DNA of 38,366 nucleotides from Candidatus Moduliflexus flocculans (GCA_000739515.1 DF820456.1:419550-457915); one strand, 5' to 3'. Shown: positions 1 to 9,256, counted from the stretch's first letter. Translations and numbers: made by a program. Notes: a model not told the origin generated them from the sequence alone.

Positions 1-96
1 GGGTGGGTTCTTGACACGAGCAATCACTCACGGACGAACCCACCCCTTGCCCCTCCCAGGAGGGGAATTGTCGGCGGCGCTGCGTAACATCAGTTA
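1..96 (-). repeat. Partial copy of MITE-like element, family A
   Basis: This stretch is the reverse complement of 32081-32175 with one mismatch in the 95 bases compared (position 80). It ends with the terminal inverted repeat that closes the full copy at 32079-32240. The rest of the element lies beyond the left edge of the window. No gene is visible in it. Confidence 0.85.
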
Positions 97-197
97 CTCA
101 TAACCTTTGCCTTCCAAAAAGAAGCGCGAAATCAAGATTTCGCACTCCTGCGCGAGTTTCAAAAGTTTGAATAATGCTGTAACAGACGCTTTATCAG

Positions 198-284
198 GGC
201 AGGGCTGTGAAGTTCTAAATTGGGCGAGGAGAAGATTCACCCGCGTTCCACGCTCCGCGTGGAACGCGAATTCACAGCCCTGCC
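198..284. repeat. Nested inverted repeats, possible bidirectional terminator or small element
   Basis: An outer perfect 14-bp inverted repeat (GGCAGGGCTGTGAA at 198-211, complement at 271-284) encloses an inner 11-bp hairpin (CGCGTTCCACG at 242-252 with 258-268, loop CTCCG). It lies just downstream of the regulator gene stop. The flanking words CTTTATCAGGG and CTTATCAGGG are near-direct repeats. No coding gene is supported between 97 and 300. Confidence 0.6.
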
Positions 285-300
285 TTATCAGGGGAGAATG

Positions 301-1182
301 TCAGTCTGAAAATTTCAGGTAGGAAAGGGCGTGCCGCGTTTTGGTGAGGCGATCCATGATGGCCGTTCCTTTCCGCAAGCCGACAGCGATATATAAGGTA
401 TCTAACACGGCAAGCTGGATGATGCGGGCGATCATCACATCGGTGCGGTAATTTTTTTCATCAGAGACCGTCACGAGGCAAACATCGGCGATTTCCCCTA
501 ATGGAGAGGAACACCCTCCTGAGAGAGCGATCACTTTCGCTATCGGCTTTGCGCGGCCTGCCTGGATGAGAATATCGCGGTTTTCGCCGGAATACGACAC
601 GCAAAATAGCACATCTCCTTCCTGCGGTTCGGTCAGCAGAATCGCATTGACATGCGGGTCGGCGGAATAGTGGCAATTAAAGCCTAATTCCGAAAATTTG
701 AAAAACCCATCAAACGCGACAATCCCCGCTGTGCCATAGCCTAAAAAGACAATGCGCCGGGCTTCTAAGAGAATATCTACGGCGCGTTGCAGCGCGTCCT
801 GGTGAAGATGCGCCATATTCTCGTGCAGCATCCGCATGATTCCCTGGAACATTTTTTCCTTGACCGTGCCGACATCGTCGCTGGCGGTCATATCGTCATA
901 CGAATAATAAAACGATTTCCCGGCGATTTCCGTCGCTAAATCCACGCGAAAGTCATTATAGCCGGAAAATCCGATGACTTTATAAAAACGGACGACTGCC
1001 GATTCGCTTTTGGTATCAGTCGCCTGCGCCAATTCGCTGATCGACATTTTCAGCACGCGAGCCGGCTGCGCCAAAATATACCGCGCAATTTGCTGCTGCG
1101 CCTGTGTCATTTCTGGTAATTTGGTTCTAATCGCTTGAAGCACTGATGGTTGTTGTTCTTGTGTGATTGGCGTTTCTCCCAT
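301..1182 (-). CDS. MurR/RpiR family transcriptional regulator
   Basis: Predicted sugar-phosphate-responsive DNA-binding regulator. The N-terminal ~80 residues form an RpiR-type helix-turn-helix (an SISELAQAT helix followed by the recognition segment SAVVRFYKVIGFSGYNDFR). The C-terminal ~170 residues form a SIS domain, seen as IVFLGYGTAG and later DVLFCVSYSGENRDI, the usual sugar-phosphate binding loops. The length of 293 aa is normal for the family. I chose the ATG at 1182 because GAGG lies about 5 nt upstream of it; an in-frame ATG at 1212 would add ten acidic residues but has no ribosome site. The gene stands alone, with no sugar-catabolism neighbour, so its ligand cannot be named. The family assignment is secure and the target is unknown. 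Confidence 0.88.
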   Translation of the reverse strand: MGETPITQEQQPSVLQAIRTKLPEMTQAQQQIARYILAQPARVLKMSISELAQATDTKSESAVVRFYKVIGFSGYNDFRVDLATEIAGKSFYYSYDDMTASDDVGTVKEKMFQGIMRMLHENMAHLHQDALQRAVDILLEARRIVFLGYGTAGIVAFDGFFKFSELGFNCHYSADPHVNAILLTEPQEGDVLFCVSYSGENRDILIQAGRAKPIAKVIALSGGCSSPLGEIADVCLVTVSDEKNYRTDVMIARIIQLAVLDTLYIAVGLRKGTAIMDRLTKTRHALSYLKFSD

Positions 1183-1343
1183 ATCATCCTCGTTCTCGTC
1201 AGAATCATTCATTGGTTTTTACCGCTATTCATTCCAACGTCCATGAATGCAGGTGGTCTTGTCAATCAAAAAGTCGGAATGATGAGAAGATCGGCGGGAT
1301 GCTCATCATGCCAATTGTGATAAAAAAGATCATATCGCAACCC

Positions 1344-1438
1344 TACAGCGTTATTCATTTGCATTGAACGGGACGAAACCTGTCAGACACCTTCAAGGTG
1401 TCTGACAGGTCTGTTTAATCATCGCGTCTCATGCTGTA
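1344..1438 (+). repeat. 95-bp MITE-like element, family B, copy 1
   Basis: The ends are TACAGCG and ATGCTGTA (inverted). The centre is a perfect 33-bp palindrome, 1378-1410, with arms ACCTGTCAGACACCTT. An inverted copy of the same 95-bp length lies at 21856-21950 with about 83 of 95 bases identical; differences in the palindrome arms are compensated, so pairing is kept. The 1183-1525 gap holds this element and the rng terminator, and I see no gene in it. Confidence 0.8.
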
Positions 1439-1472
1439 AGTGATTTCTTTGGTATCATGAGCAATCAGGCAT

Positions 1473-1507
1473 AAAAAAACGGCGAGGCATGATGTCCATG
1501 CCTCGCC
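1473..1507 (-). terminator. Rho-independent terminator of rng
   Basis: Perfect 11-bp stem GGCGAGGCATG (1481-1491 with 1497-1507), loop of 5, followed on the minus strand by seven T's (1479 down to 1473). It sits 18 bp after the rng stop codon. Confidence 0.9.
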
Positions 1508-1525
1508 GGGAAAATTTCAACGTGG

Positions 1526-3034
1526 TCAGTTCGATGAGACGTTAAAGACTTCCTGATGCAAATCTTTGTCTTCTTGCAGCCGGATTTTGCGGCGATACGC
1601 TTCTTCGATGCTCTGAATAATTTCGCGCTCTTCGTTTTTCAGCATGGCAATCACCGCCGGATGCGCTTTGACCGTGATATTCCCTTTTTCGGTCGTGGAG
1701 ACGATGCGTTGAATCGCCCCCTGAATTTCATAACAAATCGTTTCTTCGGATTTGATATGTCCCATTCCTTTGCAATACGGGCAGGGCTGATACAACATCT
1801 GCCGCAGGCTTTCCCGCACACGCTTCCGGGTCATCTGCACCAACCCTAATTCGGTCAGTTCCAGCACGTTCGTCCGCGCCCGGTCATTGGCGAGTTCCTT
1901 TTCCAATGTGCTGACGACTTTGCGCTTATTCTCCTGGCTCTCCATGTCAATGAAATCCACGATAATAATGCCGCCGAGGTCGCGCAGCCGAACCTGCCGG
2001 GCAACTTCTTTCGCCGCTTCGAGGTTGGTCTTGACAATCGTGTCTTCCAGGTTCTTTTTGCCGACGAATTTGCCAGTATTGACATCAATCGCGACTAATG
2101 CCTCGGCGCGGTCAATCACAAGATACCCGCCCGATTTCAGCCAGACTTTGCGCTGCAACGCTTTTTCCAATTCCGCTTCGATGCCGTAATGGTCGAAAAT
2201 TGGAATATCTTTGACAAAGAGCCGAATCCGATCCACGAGATGCGGCATCGTGACCTCGGTAAAATCCAGGACTTTCTGGTAATCTTCTTCGGAATCAATA
2301 ATTAATTTCTCTACCTTGTTGGTAAACAAATCCCGCACCGTGCGCAGCCCTAAATCCAAATCTTCGTGGACGAGCGCCGGAGCGGTGACGCCTTCGTTGC
2401 GCTGCTTGATCGTCCCCCACAGCCGGACGAGAAAATCAATGTCTGCCACTAAATCGCTTTCTTCGCGGCCTTCGCCAGCGGTGCGGACGATAAAGCCGGA
2501 ATTCGACGGCTTCACCGCTTTCAAAATTTTCCGCAGCCGGTTGCGCTCGCCCTGACTCGGAATGCGCCGCGACACGCCGATATGCTCGACGGTCGGCATA
2601 AACACGATATAACGTCCTGGCAGCGAAATATGGCAGGTGACTCGCGCCCCTTTCGTGCCAAGCGGTTCCTTGGCAATCTGTACGAGCACTTCCTGATCGC
2701 GCGTCAGGAGGTCTTGAATCAGCGGACGTTTCGAATGTTTCCGCTTTTTCGGCGCGGGTTCTTGCTCAATTTCGTCGTCGCCGAAATCGGTGTCTTCGTC
2801 TTCTAAATTGTCATAGACATCTGACACATACAGGAATGCGTCTTTTTTCAGGCCAATATCCACGAAAGCGGCTTGCATTCCCGGCAGCACTTTCGTGACG
2901 CGACCGCGGTAGATGTTACCAACAATCCCGCGATGCTTCCTGCGTTCGATGTTTAATTCCGCAACTTGATCATTTTCCAATAGCGCGACTCGAATTTGCT
3001 GCGGAGTCGAGTTGATAATAATTTCTTGTGACAT
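1526..3034 (-). CDS. rng: Ribonuclease G (RNase E/G family)
   Basis: Endoribonuclease for 5'-monophosphate-stimulated cleavage of rRNA precursors and mRNA. Of 502 aa, an S1 RNA-binding domain covers about residues 37-120 (GNIYRGRVTKVLPGMQAAFVD), interrupted by an acidic then basic loop (DEDTDFGDDEIEQ, PKKRKHSKR). The catalytic DNase I-like region contains AIDVNTGK and VDFIDM, the two conserved metal-binding aspartates. A Zn-link CPYC lies near residue 418. The length matches E. coli RNase G (489 aa), not the long-tailed RNase E. The ATG at 3034 is preceded by AGGAAGGG; the reading frame is open 40 codons further upstream but those codons do not resemble the family. It is the last gene of the mrdA-rodA-radical SAM-rng group and is followed by a strong terminator. 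Confidence 0.96.
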   Translation of the reverse strand: MSQEIIINSTPQQIRVALLENDQVAELNIERRKHRGIVGNIYRGRVTKVLPGMQAAFVDIGLKKDAFLYVSDVYDNLEDEDTDFGDDEIEQEPAPKKRKHSKRPLIQDLLTRDQEVLVQIAKEPLGTKGARVTCHISLPGRYIVFMPTVEHIGVSRRIPSQGERNRLRKILKAVKPSNSGFIVRTAGEGREESDLVADIDFLVRLWGTIKQRNEGVTAPALVHEDLDLGLRTVRDLFTNKVEKLIIDSEEDYQKVLDFTEVTMPHLVDRIRLFVKDIPIFDHYGIEAELEKALQRKVWLKSGGYLVIDRAEALVAIDVNTGKFVGKKNLEDTIVKTNLEAAKEVARQVRLRDLGGIIIVDFIDMESQENKRKVVSTLEKELANDRARTNVLELTELGLVQMTRKRVRESLRQMLYQPCPYCKGMGHIKSEETICYEIQGAIQRIVSTTEKGNITVKAHPAVIAMLKNEEREIIQSIEEAYRRKIRLQEDKDLHQEVFNVSSN

Positions 3035-3276
3035 GTGTTCCCTTCCTGTTCTCGAAAGGGTGCCACAGCATTCGCGGCCATCTGATAGGCGCTGTTCGTC
3101 TCGAAAAGCGCTGACGTTGCAATCTCTTGAGCGTAATACACGGAGACACGGCAAGGCAGCATTGTTGCATCTGAGATTTCTCCATGCTTCAAGAAATGCT
3201 CAAGCGAATGCCCGCAAACACGGAAATGCTGAAGAATCGTTGCCATCAGGAATGTGAGAAACAGTGTCATCATCAT
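2953..3276 (-). CDS. Possible small protein upstream of and overlapping rng
   Basis: Frame of about 107 codons beginning with three ATGs in a row (3276, 3273, 3270) behind AAGGAG, which is well spaced for the second or third ATG. The start is hydrophobic (MTLFLTFLMATIL), which could be a signal or membrane segment. It overlaps the first 82 nt of rng in another frame. I recognise no family. It may instead be only the rng leader; the good ribosome site is the sole argument for translation. Confidence 0.25.
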   Translation of the reverse strand: MMMTLFLTFLMATILQHFRVCGHSLEHFLKHGEISDATMLPCRVSVYYAQEIATSALFETNSAYQMAANAVAPFREQEGNTCHKKLLSTRLRSKFESRYWKMIKLRN

Positions 3277-3407
3277 ATCTCCTTGCAAAAAAATTTCCTG
3301 CCGTCTCAATCCAGCATGATCCAGTTGATGAGATGTCTCCACACAGGGGGTGAACCCCGTTCAGTGGGCGCGCTCGCGGTTCTGGACGCTGCTGTCAACT
3401 CTTCAAT

Positions 3408-3427
3408 CGCGCTTGTTCAAAAGCGCG
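3408..3427. other. Hairpin after the radical SAM gene
   Basis: Perfect 7-bp stem CGCGCTT with loop GTTCAA, 46 bp past the stop of the radical SAM gene. It has no T-run on either side, so it is a weak terminator candidate. The 3277-3473 gap holds nothing else that I can support. Confidence 0.35.
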
Positions 3428-3473
3428 TTCAGATGAGCCTCAAATACTCTAACACCGTAAGAATTTTTGTGCA

Positions 3474-6029
3474 TCAGGCGCACCTGACGCGAATACATCT
3501 GAAATCTAACATCATCTCGCGCGGAATCGCGCAGACGAACTGAAGCACTTCTTCCGGCTTCATCAGGGTATTCTCCTGGACGCATAACGTCATTTCAAGC
3601 CCGGGATTGCCGTCGTCACCGGCAAGAAGCGTAAGTGATTCAATAAATGGCTTGATGTCCACCGGCTCTGTGCGGCGCTTGAACGACTCGACCGGGAAAC
3701 TCGCTTTTTCAGCGAACTCGGCGAGACACCGCGCAAAATAGTCGGCGGAATAGCCGCACTCAACCAATGTGTGCGGCGCAAACACCTGAAACGTAAATCG
3801 CGTTAAACTGGCAGAGAGCGACAGCGCTTTGACTTCAACCTCATGTGCCTCAACCATTCGAATTTCTTCGGGAAGCGCAGCATTCATCTGCCTGATAAAT
3901 TCGTCAGCCGCGAGCGGCTGCGTGAAAAAAAAGTCCGCCAATTCGCGCAAACCTTCCGTTCCGACTGGCAAGGCCGGGCCGAAGGAGATTTGCGGCAACG
4001 GATGATACCCTTGTGAAAAGGCAATTGGGATGTTGCCACGACTAACAGCGCGTTGAAACAACCGTACGACTTCCAGATGCGATAAAAACCGAAGCACGCC
4101 GGTTTTTGTGTAGATCGCTCTGAGGCGATACGCTTTCATCTGCGGCTCTTGCTGTTCGATTCGCGGCGCGGTTTCTGGCGATTGAGGCGTCGCGCCCGCC
4201 GCGCTTTCCGTGACGCGAATATCGTCACGGCAGACGCCGCAGCGCCGACAATGCGCCTCACACGGCGGCGTTCCCTGTTCGGCGACCGCTTTTTGCCGCT
4301 CGTTCCAGAGGTAGTCCGTCGTCAAACCGCTGTCGAGATGCTGCCAGGGCAATATCTCGCGCTCGCCGCGTTCCCGGAGGTAGTGTTCCGGGTTGACGCC
4401 GCTGCGGGCAAACACGTCCATCCATCGTGAAAAATCGAAATGCTCCCGCCAACTGTCAAACCTGCGCCCGTCCGCGCGCGCTTCCGCTAACACGCGCCCC
4501 AAACGCCGGTCTCCGCGAGCAAACACGCCTTCAAGATAGCTGGCGTGGACATCATGCCATTTCAAATCCATGTCTTTCGGTCGCAAACGCTGTTTCAGAA
4601 TCTCCTGCTTGCGATCCAATTCCTCGATTGAGTCCATCCGCTCCCATTGAAACGGGGTATGCGCTTTCGGCACGAACGACGAGACGGCAACGTGGAGTTT
4701 CACCTTCTTTCTTGAACTGCGCTTCCCAACCGCCCGTATCCCATACACTAACTCAATCAAACCTTCGATGTCATCATCTGTTTCTGTCGGCAGGCCAATC
4801 ATGAAATAGAGTTTCAGCAACTCCCAGCCCGCCACAAACGCTTCTTCTGCGGTGTGCAGAATATCCTCTTCGCGAATCCCCTTGTTAATGACGTTCCGCA
4901 AGCGCTGCGTTCCGGCTTCTGGCGCAATCGTGAACCCGGTTTTGCGCACCCGGCTGATAATCGAAGCCATTTCGCCGGTCAACGTCTTGACGCGCATAGA
5001 CGGCAGCGAGAGCGACACTTTCGCCGCCTCGCAGGTCTGCATCAGCGCCGACATCAACGGCACGATCTGCGAGTAATCGCCTGTGCTGAGCGACGAGAGC
5101 GAAATTTCTTCGTAGCCGCTTTCGCGCAGCAGCGACCCCGCCAACGTCAACAATCGTTCCGCCGACCGCTCGCGTTTAGGCCGATAAATGAATCCGGCCT
5201 GACAAAACCGGCATCCTCCCGGACAGCCGCGCATGATTTCAAGCGTGACGCGATCATGCACAGGCTGCAAATAGGGGACAATCGGCGCGGAAAAATAGGG
5301 GACTGCGTTTAAATCTGGCTCAATCTGCCGCATGACGCGCTCCGGCGCGTTCGCAGAGGTCGGGACGATCTCCGCGATTTCGCCGGAATCGGCGTAGCGC
5401 ACAACATACAATGACGGCACGTACACGCCCGGAATCTTACAGATGGCGTTCAGCAACTCCGCTCGCGACGCTCCGCTCGCCTTCCACTCCCGATACACCG
5501 CGACAAGCTGCGACGTCGTCGTTTCTCCGTCGCCAATGATAACGGCGTCCAGAAAATCGGCCAACGGTTCGGGATTCAGAGCGCATGGCCCACCTGCGAT
5601 AATCAGCGGATGTTCGCGGCCACGCTCGGCGGCGAGCAATGGAATGTTCGCCAATGACAACAGATTGAGAATATTGGAATAACTTAATTCGTACTGTAAC
5701 GTGAACCCAAGAATGTCAAATTCCGACGCTGCTCGGTGAGATTCAACGCTAAACCAGGGAATCCGCCGCTCCCGCATGAGCGCTTCCATATCATCCCAGG
5801 GCGCGTACAGGCGCTCCGTCGCGACATCCGGCAGGGCGTTCAGCGCGTGATAGAGGATATGCAGCCCCAAATGCGCCATCCCGACTTCATACACATCGGG
5901 AAAACAGAGGCCGACCGTCACGCGCATCTCGTCGAAGGGCTTTTGCGCGGAATGCAATTCCCGGCCAAGATACTGAATCGGCCTGCTGACATGCGGCAGC
6001 AGCGGAAGAATCTGTTCTAACAGCGTCAT
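3474..6029 (-). CDS. B12-binding-like radical SAM protein fused to DUF2344
   Basis: This 851-aa protein matches the TIGR03960 (radical SAM) plus TIGR03936 (DUF2344) fusion, whose function is not established. Residues 1-240 look like the B12-binding/UPF0313-type N-terminal half (CFPDVYEVGMAHLGL, IIAGGPCALNPEPL, VIIGDGE). The radical SAM cluster is CxxxCxxC at Cys269, 273 and 276 (RGCPGGCRFC). A second cysteine set, CEAHCRRCGVC, near 575 may bind zinc. From about 611 on (MKAYRLRAIYTKTG, FLSHLEVVRLFQRA, FSQGYHPLP) is DUF2344. The start is the ATG at 6029, behind AAAGG; an in-frame TTG four codons earlier is less likely. It sits 47 bp after rodA. The rodA-fusion-rng order is conserved in deltaproteobacteria, which suggests a role in RNA or ribosome modification. 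That last point is inference. Confidence 0.92.
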   Translation of the reverse strand: MTLLEQILPLLPHVSRPIQYLGRELHSAQKPFDEMRVTVGLCFPDVYEVGMAHLGLHILYHALNALPDVATERLYAPWDDMEALMRERRIPWFSVESHRAASEFDILGFTLQYELSYSNILNLLSLANIPLLAAERGREHPLIIAGGPCALNPEPLADFLDAVIIGDGETTTSQLVAVYREWKASGASRAELLNAICKIPGVYVPSLYVVRYADSGEIAEIVPTSANAPERVMRQIEPDLNAVPYFSAPIVPYLQPVHDRVTLEIMRGCPGGCRFCQAGFIYRPKRERSAERLLTLAGSLLRESGYEEISLSSLSTGDYSQIVPLMSALMQTCEAAKVSLSLPSMRVKTLTGEMASIISRVRKTGFTIAPEAGTQRLRNVINKGIREEDILHTAEEAFVAGWELLKLYFMIGLPTETDDDIEGLIELVYGIRAVGKRSSRKKVKLHVAVSSFVPKAHTPFQWERMDSIEELDRKQEILKQRLRPKDMDLKWHDVHASYLEGVFARGDRRLGRVLAEARADGRRFDSWREHFDFSRWMDVFARSGVNPEHYLRERGEREILPWQHLDSGLTTDYLWNERQKAVAEQGTPPCEAHCRRCGVCRDDIRVTESAAGATPQSPETAPRIEQQEPQMKAYRLRAIYTKTGVLRFLSHLEVVRLFQRAVSRGNIPIAFSQGYHPLPQISFGPALPVGTEGLRELADFFFTQPLAADEFIRQMNAALPEEIRMVEAHEVEVKALSLSASLTRFTFQVFAPHTLVECGYSADYFARCLAEFAEKASFPVESFKRRTEPVDIKPFIESLTLLAGDDGNPGLEMTLCVQENTLMKPEEVLQFVCAIPREMMLDFRCIRVRCA

Positions 6030-6076
6030 ATTGCCTTTCAAATCGTATGTCGAAACTCTGTTTCGACCTACATATC

Positions 6077-7171
6077 CTAAAAATCGTACCGACGATAACT
6101 GATATTTAATAATAATCCTAACAAGATCGATGTCGAAAATACTGACGACCCGCCATAACTCATAAACGGCAACGTCAAGCCGGTGACAGGCATAATGCCG
6201 GTGGTGACGCCAAGATTGACAAACACTTGCACCAAAAACACGCTGACGACACCGACTGCCATGAGTCGGCCTAATTTATCTTTTGCTTTTATTGCGATCC
6301 CCAGCCCTTTCAGAATAATGGTAAGATAGGCCAGTAACAGGAAAGATGAGCCGACAAACCCGAATTCTTCGCTATAGACGGAGAAGATGAAATCGGTGAA
6401 CTGTTCCGGGAGAAAGTTGAGTTGGCTTTGTGTGCCTTTCATGTAACCTTTGCCCCAGAACCCGCCTGAACCAATCGCGATTTTGGATTGGATCACGTGA
6501 TACCCCGAACCGAGCGGATCGCTGTCGGGATTCATAAAGGAAATGAGTCGCTCTTTCTGGTACGGCTTTAAATGCAGCCAGGCTGGATAGGCGGCCAGCG
6601 AACCTAATACGATGAGCGTGATGATATATTTTTTGTCAATCCCGGCGACGAAAATAATGGCGGCGAAAATCGGAAGCTGCACGATGGACATGCCCAAATC
6701 AGGCTCTTTGAGAATCAGCGCGACCGGCATTCCTAACATAATTCCGGCAACGATCAAGTCAGTGACAAAGACGGTTTCTTTTTTCTTGTCAGCAAAATAT
6801 TTCGAAAAGATCAAGATGAGCGCAAATTTCGTCATTTCCGACGGTTGCAGCGTCATCGGCCCAATAACGATCCAGCGCGTCGCGCCCATTCTGGTCTGGC
6901 CGATGCCGGGGATTAAAACGGCGACTAACCCGCCAATAACAAGAAGATAGAGTGGATATGACAGGCTGCTAATCAGGTGATAATCAATGCTGGTCATGGC
7001 AATGACGATGATGGCGCCAATGGCGAACCAACCGACTTGCTTCAGCATTAATTCGTCAGCTTCGGGCGTGCTGAACGACAGGCTATGGATTGTGAGAAGG
7101 CTGGCAAACGCCAAAAAGCCAACAGCCAGAAGGATTGACCACTCTAATTTTTCGTAAAACGGGCGCGCCAT
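6077..7171 (-). CDS. rodA: Rod-shape glycosyltransferase RodA
   Basis: SEDS-family peptidoglycan polymerase of the elongasome, in the inner membrane, working with the transpeptidase PBP2. The protein is 364 aa with about ten hydrophobic segments. Family blocks are visible: GATRWIVIGPMTLQPSEMTKFALI, with the catalytic aspartate region later around NFLPEQFTDFIFSVYSEEFGF, and the C-terminal GLTLPFMSYGGSS. The length is typical for RodA, not for FtsW (usually longer). The ATG at 7171 has AGAGGA upstream. It starts 18 bp after the mrdA stop, so the two are probably co-transcribed, matching their partnership in lateral wall growth. Confidence 0.95.
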   Translation of the reverse strand: MARPFYEKLEWSILLAVGFLAFASLLTIHSLSFSTPEADELMLKQVGWFAIGAIIVIAMTSIDYHLISSLSYPLYLLVIGGLVAVLIPGIGQTRMGATRWIVIGPMTLQPSEMTKFALILIFSKYFADKKKETVFVTDLIVAGIMLGMPVALILKEPDLGMSIVQLPIFAAIIFVAGIDKKYIITLIVLGSLAAYPAWLHLKPYQKERLISFMNPDSDPLGSGYHVIQSKIAIGSGGFWGKGYMKGTQSQLNFLPEQFTDFIFSVYSEEFGFVGSSFLLLAYLTIILKGLGIAIKAKDKLGRLMAVGVVSVFLVQVFVNLGVTTGIMPVTGLTLPFMSYGGSSVFSTSILLGLLLNISYRRYDF

Positions 7172-7189
7172 AAGGCTTTTGTTCCTCTT

Positions 7190-9082
7190 TTAATCTTCTA
7201 ATGTATCCAACTCTGTCGGTTCCATGACAGGTTGTTCGACTAACAGTTCTTGCGGCGTAAACAGGCGCTCGAAAATATATTTTGCCACTGGAGCAGCGGC
7301 TTTTGCGCCACCCATGCCGTGTTCCACGATAATGGCCATCGCAATTTCAGGTTTTTCCGCTGGAGCGAAACAGATAAACCAGCCATGATCGCGGAATTTT
7401 TCTGGAAGGCCCTCCTGGCTTCCTCGCTGGAGTTTTACCACCTGCGCCGTGCCGGTTTTCCCTGCAAATTGAAAGGTTTTCAACTGTGATCCACGCGCCG
7501 TCCCTTTCGTGCCGTTGACCACCATCCACATCCCTTCGCGAATCGTCTTAAAATGCTTTTCATCAATGGGAACTTTTCGAACGACGGTTGGTTCGTATTC
7601 TTTGAGAATTTCGCCATTCGGGCGGACAATTTTTTTGACGATCTGCGGTTTATAGAGCGTACCACCGTTCGCAATGACGGAGGTCATCATGGCAAGCTGC
7701 AACGGCGTGACCGCCACGAACCCCTGTCCAATCGCCGCATCCATCGTTTCTGTGGGATACCATTTATCGCCGATGGTTTCTTGCTTCCATTCTCGCGTGG
7801 GAATTAAGCCTGGCACTTCGTTCGGCAGTTCGATGCCGCTTTTCGCGCCAAGCCCGAAACTCATCGCATAACGCGCTAACTCATCAATTCCTAATTCCAG
7901 GCCATTGCGATAGAAAAAGACGTTACACGACTGCTCGATGGCCTGTTTAATATTCAAATACCCATGTCCACCAGTTTTCCAACAGCGTTTGGTGGTATTG
8001 GCCGCGCTGAACTGCCCTCCGCAGAATGACGCTGACGTGCTGCTGACGATCCGATTTTGCAGCAGGGCTGAGCCAATCATCGGCTTAAACGTCGAACCCG
8101 GCGCGTAATGACTTTGAATCGCCTTATTTTGCAAGGGTTTATCGGGGTTTTTGACTAACGATTTCCAGTTATCGCTGGAAATGCCTCCGGCAAAGAAGTT
8201 CGGGTTGAATCCCGGATGGCTGACCATCGCGAGAATATGCCCGTTGCGCGGGTCCACGGCCACGATTGCGCCGATTTTGTCGCCGAGCGCTTCTTCCGCA
8301 ATCAACTGGATATGCAGATTCAGCGTCAGCATGATATTGTTTCCCGGCATCGGATTTTTCTGGCTGATGGTTTCCAACTCGCGCCCGTGCGCATTGACTT
8401 CAATCTGTTTGCCGCCGGGCTTGCCGCTTAAATAGAGGTTAAACGTTTGTTCGATCCCGCTTTTTCCAACCAGATCACCCTGCACGGCGTCTGGGTTATT
8501 CAGCGTGTCTTTCAACTCTTTTTCGTTGATTTCCCCCAAATAACCAACCACATGGCATACGCCTGAATCGTAAATACTGTAGCGCAGCGGCTCAACATCT
8601 ACCATCACGCCGGGCAGTTCGATTTTATGTTCTTCTAAATAGGCAACCGTTTTGAGGCTGGCATCACGGAATATCAGCGTTGGTTCAAATTTGGGACGAG
8701 TAGATTTGTTGATCTTATCTAAAATCTCGTCCTTGGAAATGGGGAGCAGTTCGTCTAAATGCGCCGCAATCGTCTCGAAATCCTGTGTTTTTCCCCCTTT
8801 TTTGAGAGGCACGTCTTCTCGAATCAGATAGACGTTAAAACTCGGACGATTCCGCACCAATGCAAACCCGTCAGCGTCGCTGATGATGCCGCGCGGTGCT
8901 CTGATGCGCAGCAGGCGGATTCGGTTTTCTTCCGATTTTTTCAGAAATTGTTCTCCCTGAATAATCTGAAGATACCAGAGCCTTCCGACTAAGACGGCGA
9001 ACAGGAGCAAGACGACGCCAATATATACGCCCAGGCGGAACTTGACAATAATAGAACTACGTTGATGAAACTGTTGATGCAT
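7190..9082 (-). CDS. mrdA: Penicillin-binding protein 2 (elongasome transpeptidase)
   Basis: Class B PBP that cross-links peptidoglycan in the periplasm with RodA. Of 630 aa, one N-terminal membrane anchor spans about 17-40, then the pedestal (RGIISDADGFALVRNRPSF), then the transpeptidase domain. Catalytic motifs are complete: SxxK at Ser330-Lys333 (STFK), SxN at Ser385-Asn387 (SCN), KTG at 542-544. His373 and Cys386 sit where E. coli PBP2 has zinc ligands (GGHG and SCN), so a structural zinc is possible. It is the first gene of the minus-strand shape cluster. The start has only a weak ribosome site. mreBCD, which usually precede it, are not here: the upstream neighbour is a divergent DUF4911 gene. 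Confidence 0.96.
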   Translation of the reverse strand: MHQQFHQRSSIIVKFRLGVYIGVVLLLFAVLVGRLWYLQIIQGEQFLKKSEENRIRLLRIRAPRGIISDADGFALVRNRPSFNVYLIREDVPLKKGGKTQDFETIAAHLDELLPISKDEILDKINKSTRPKFEPTLIFRDASLKTVAYLEEHKIELPGVMVDVEPLRYSIYDSGVCHVVGYLGEINEKELKDTLNNPDAVQGDLVGKSGIEQTFNLYLSGKPGGKQIEVNAHGRELETISQKNPMPGNNIMLTLNLHIQLIAEEALGDKIGAIVAVDPRNGHILAMVSHPGFNPNFFAGGISSDNWKSLVKNPDKPLQNKAIQSHYAPGSTFKPMIGSALLQNRIVSSTSASFCGGQFSAANTTKRCWKTGGHGYLNIKQAIEQSCNVFFYRNGLELGIDELARYAMSFGLGAKSGIELPNEVPGLIPTREWKQETIGDKWYPTETMDAAIGQGFVAVTPLQLAMMTSVIANGGTLYKPQIVKKIVRPNGEILKEYEPTVVRKVPIDEKHFKTIREGMWMVVNGTKGTARGSQLKTFQFAGKTGTAQVVKLQRGSQEGLPEKFRDHGWFICFAPAEKPEIAMAIIVEHGMGGAKAAAPVAKYIFERLFTPQELLVEQPVMEPTELDTLED

Positions 9083-9220
9083 ATCTCAAATCGGTATGTA
9101 AACCGTAAATTTCGTTCATAAAGATTCCGAGGAGAACAATGAAAGCCTCGTATTTTTGTCAAGCGTTTTTCTTCTTCGCTGTTGTTGGTGCGTTCTCTTG
9201 CGAAATCTCTCTGAATTTTA

Positions 9221-9252
9221 TTGACAAACCTCGCCCTTTTTTCTGTGATAAT
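9221..9252 (+). promoter_or_regulatory. Promoter-like sequence abutting the DUF4911 start
   Basis: A consensus -35, TTGACA (9221-9226), is followed by GATAAT (9247-9252) at a long 20-nt spacing, or by TGTGAT at 17 nt. The candidate start codons ATG at 9251 and 9257 overlap or touch the -10, and no Shine-Dalgarno is present. If used, it would make a leaderless or nearly leaderless message. Confidence 0.4.
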
Positions 9253-9256
9253 GCGC

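Noticed and set aside
107..322. 71-codon plus-strand ORF at the left edge
   Set aside because: It runs through the nested inverted repeats and into the regulator gene's 3' end, has no ribosome site and no family likeness.
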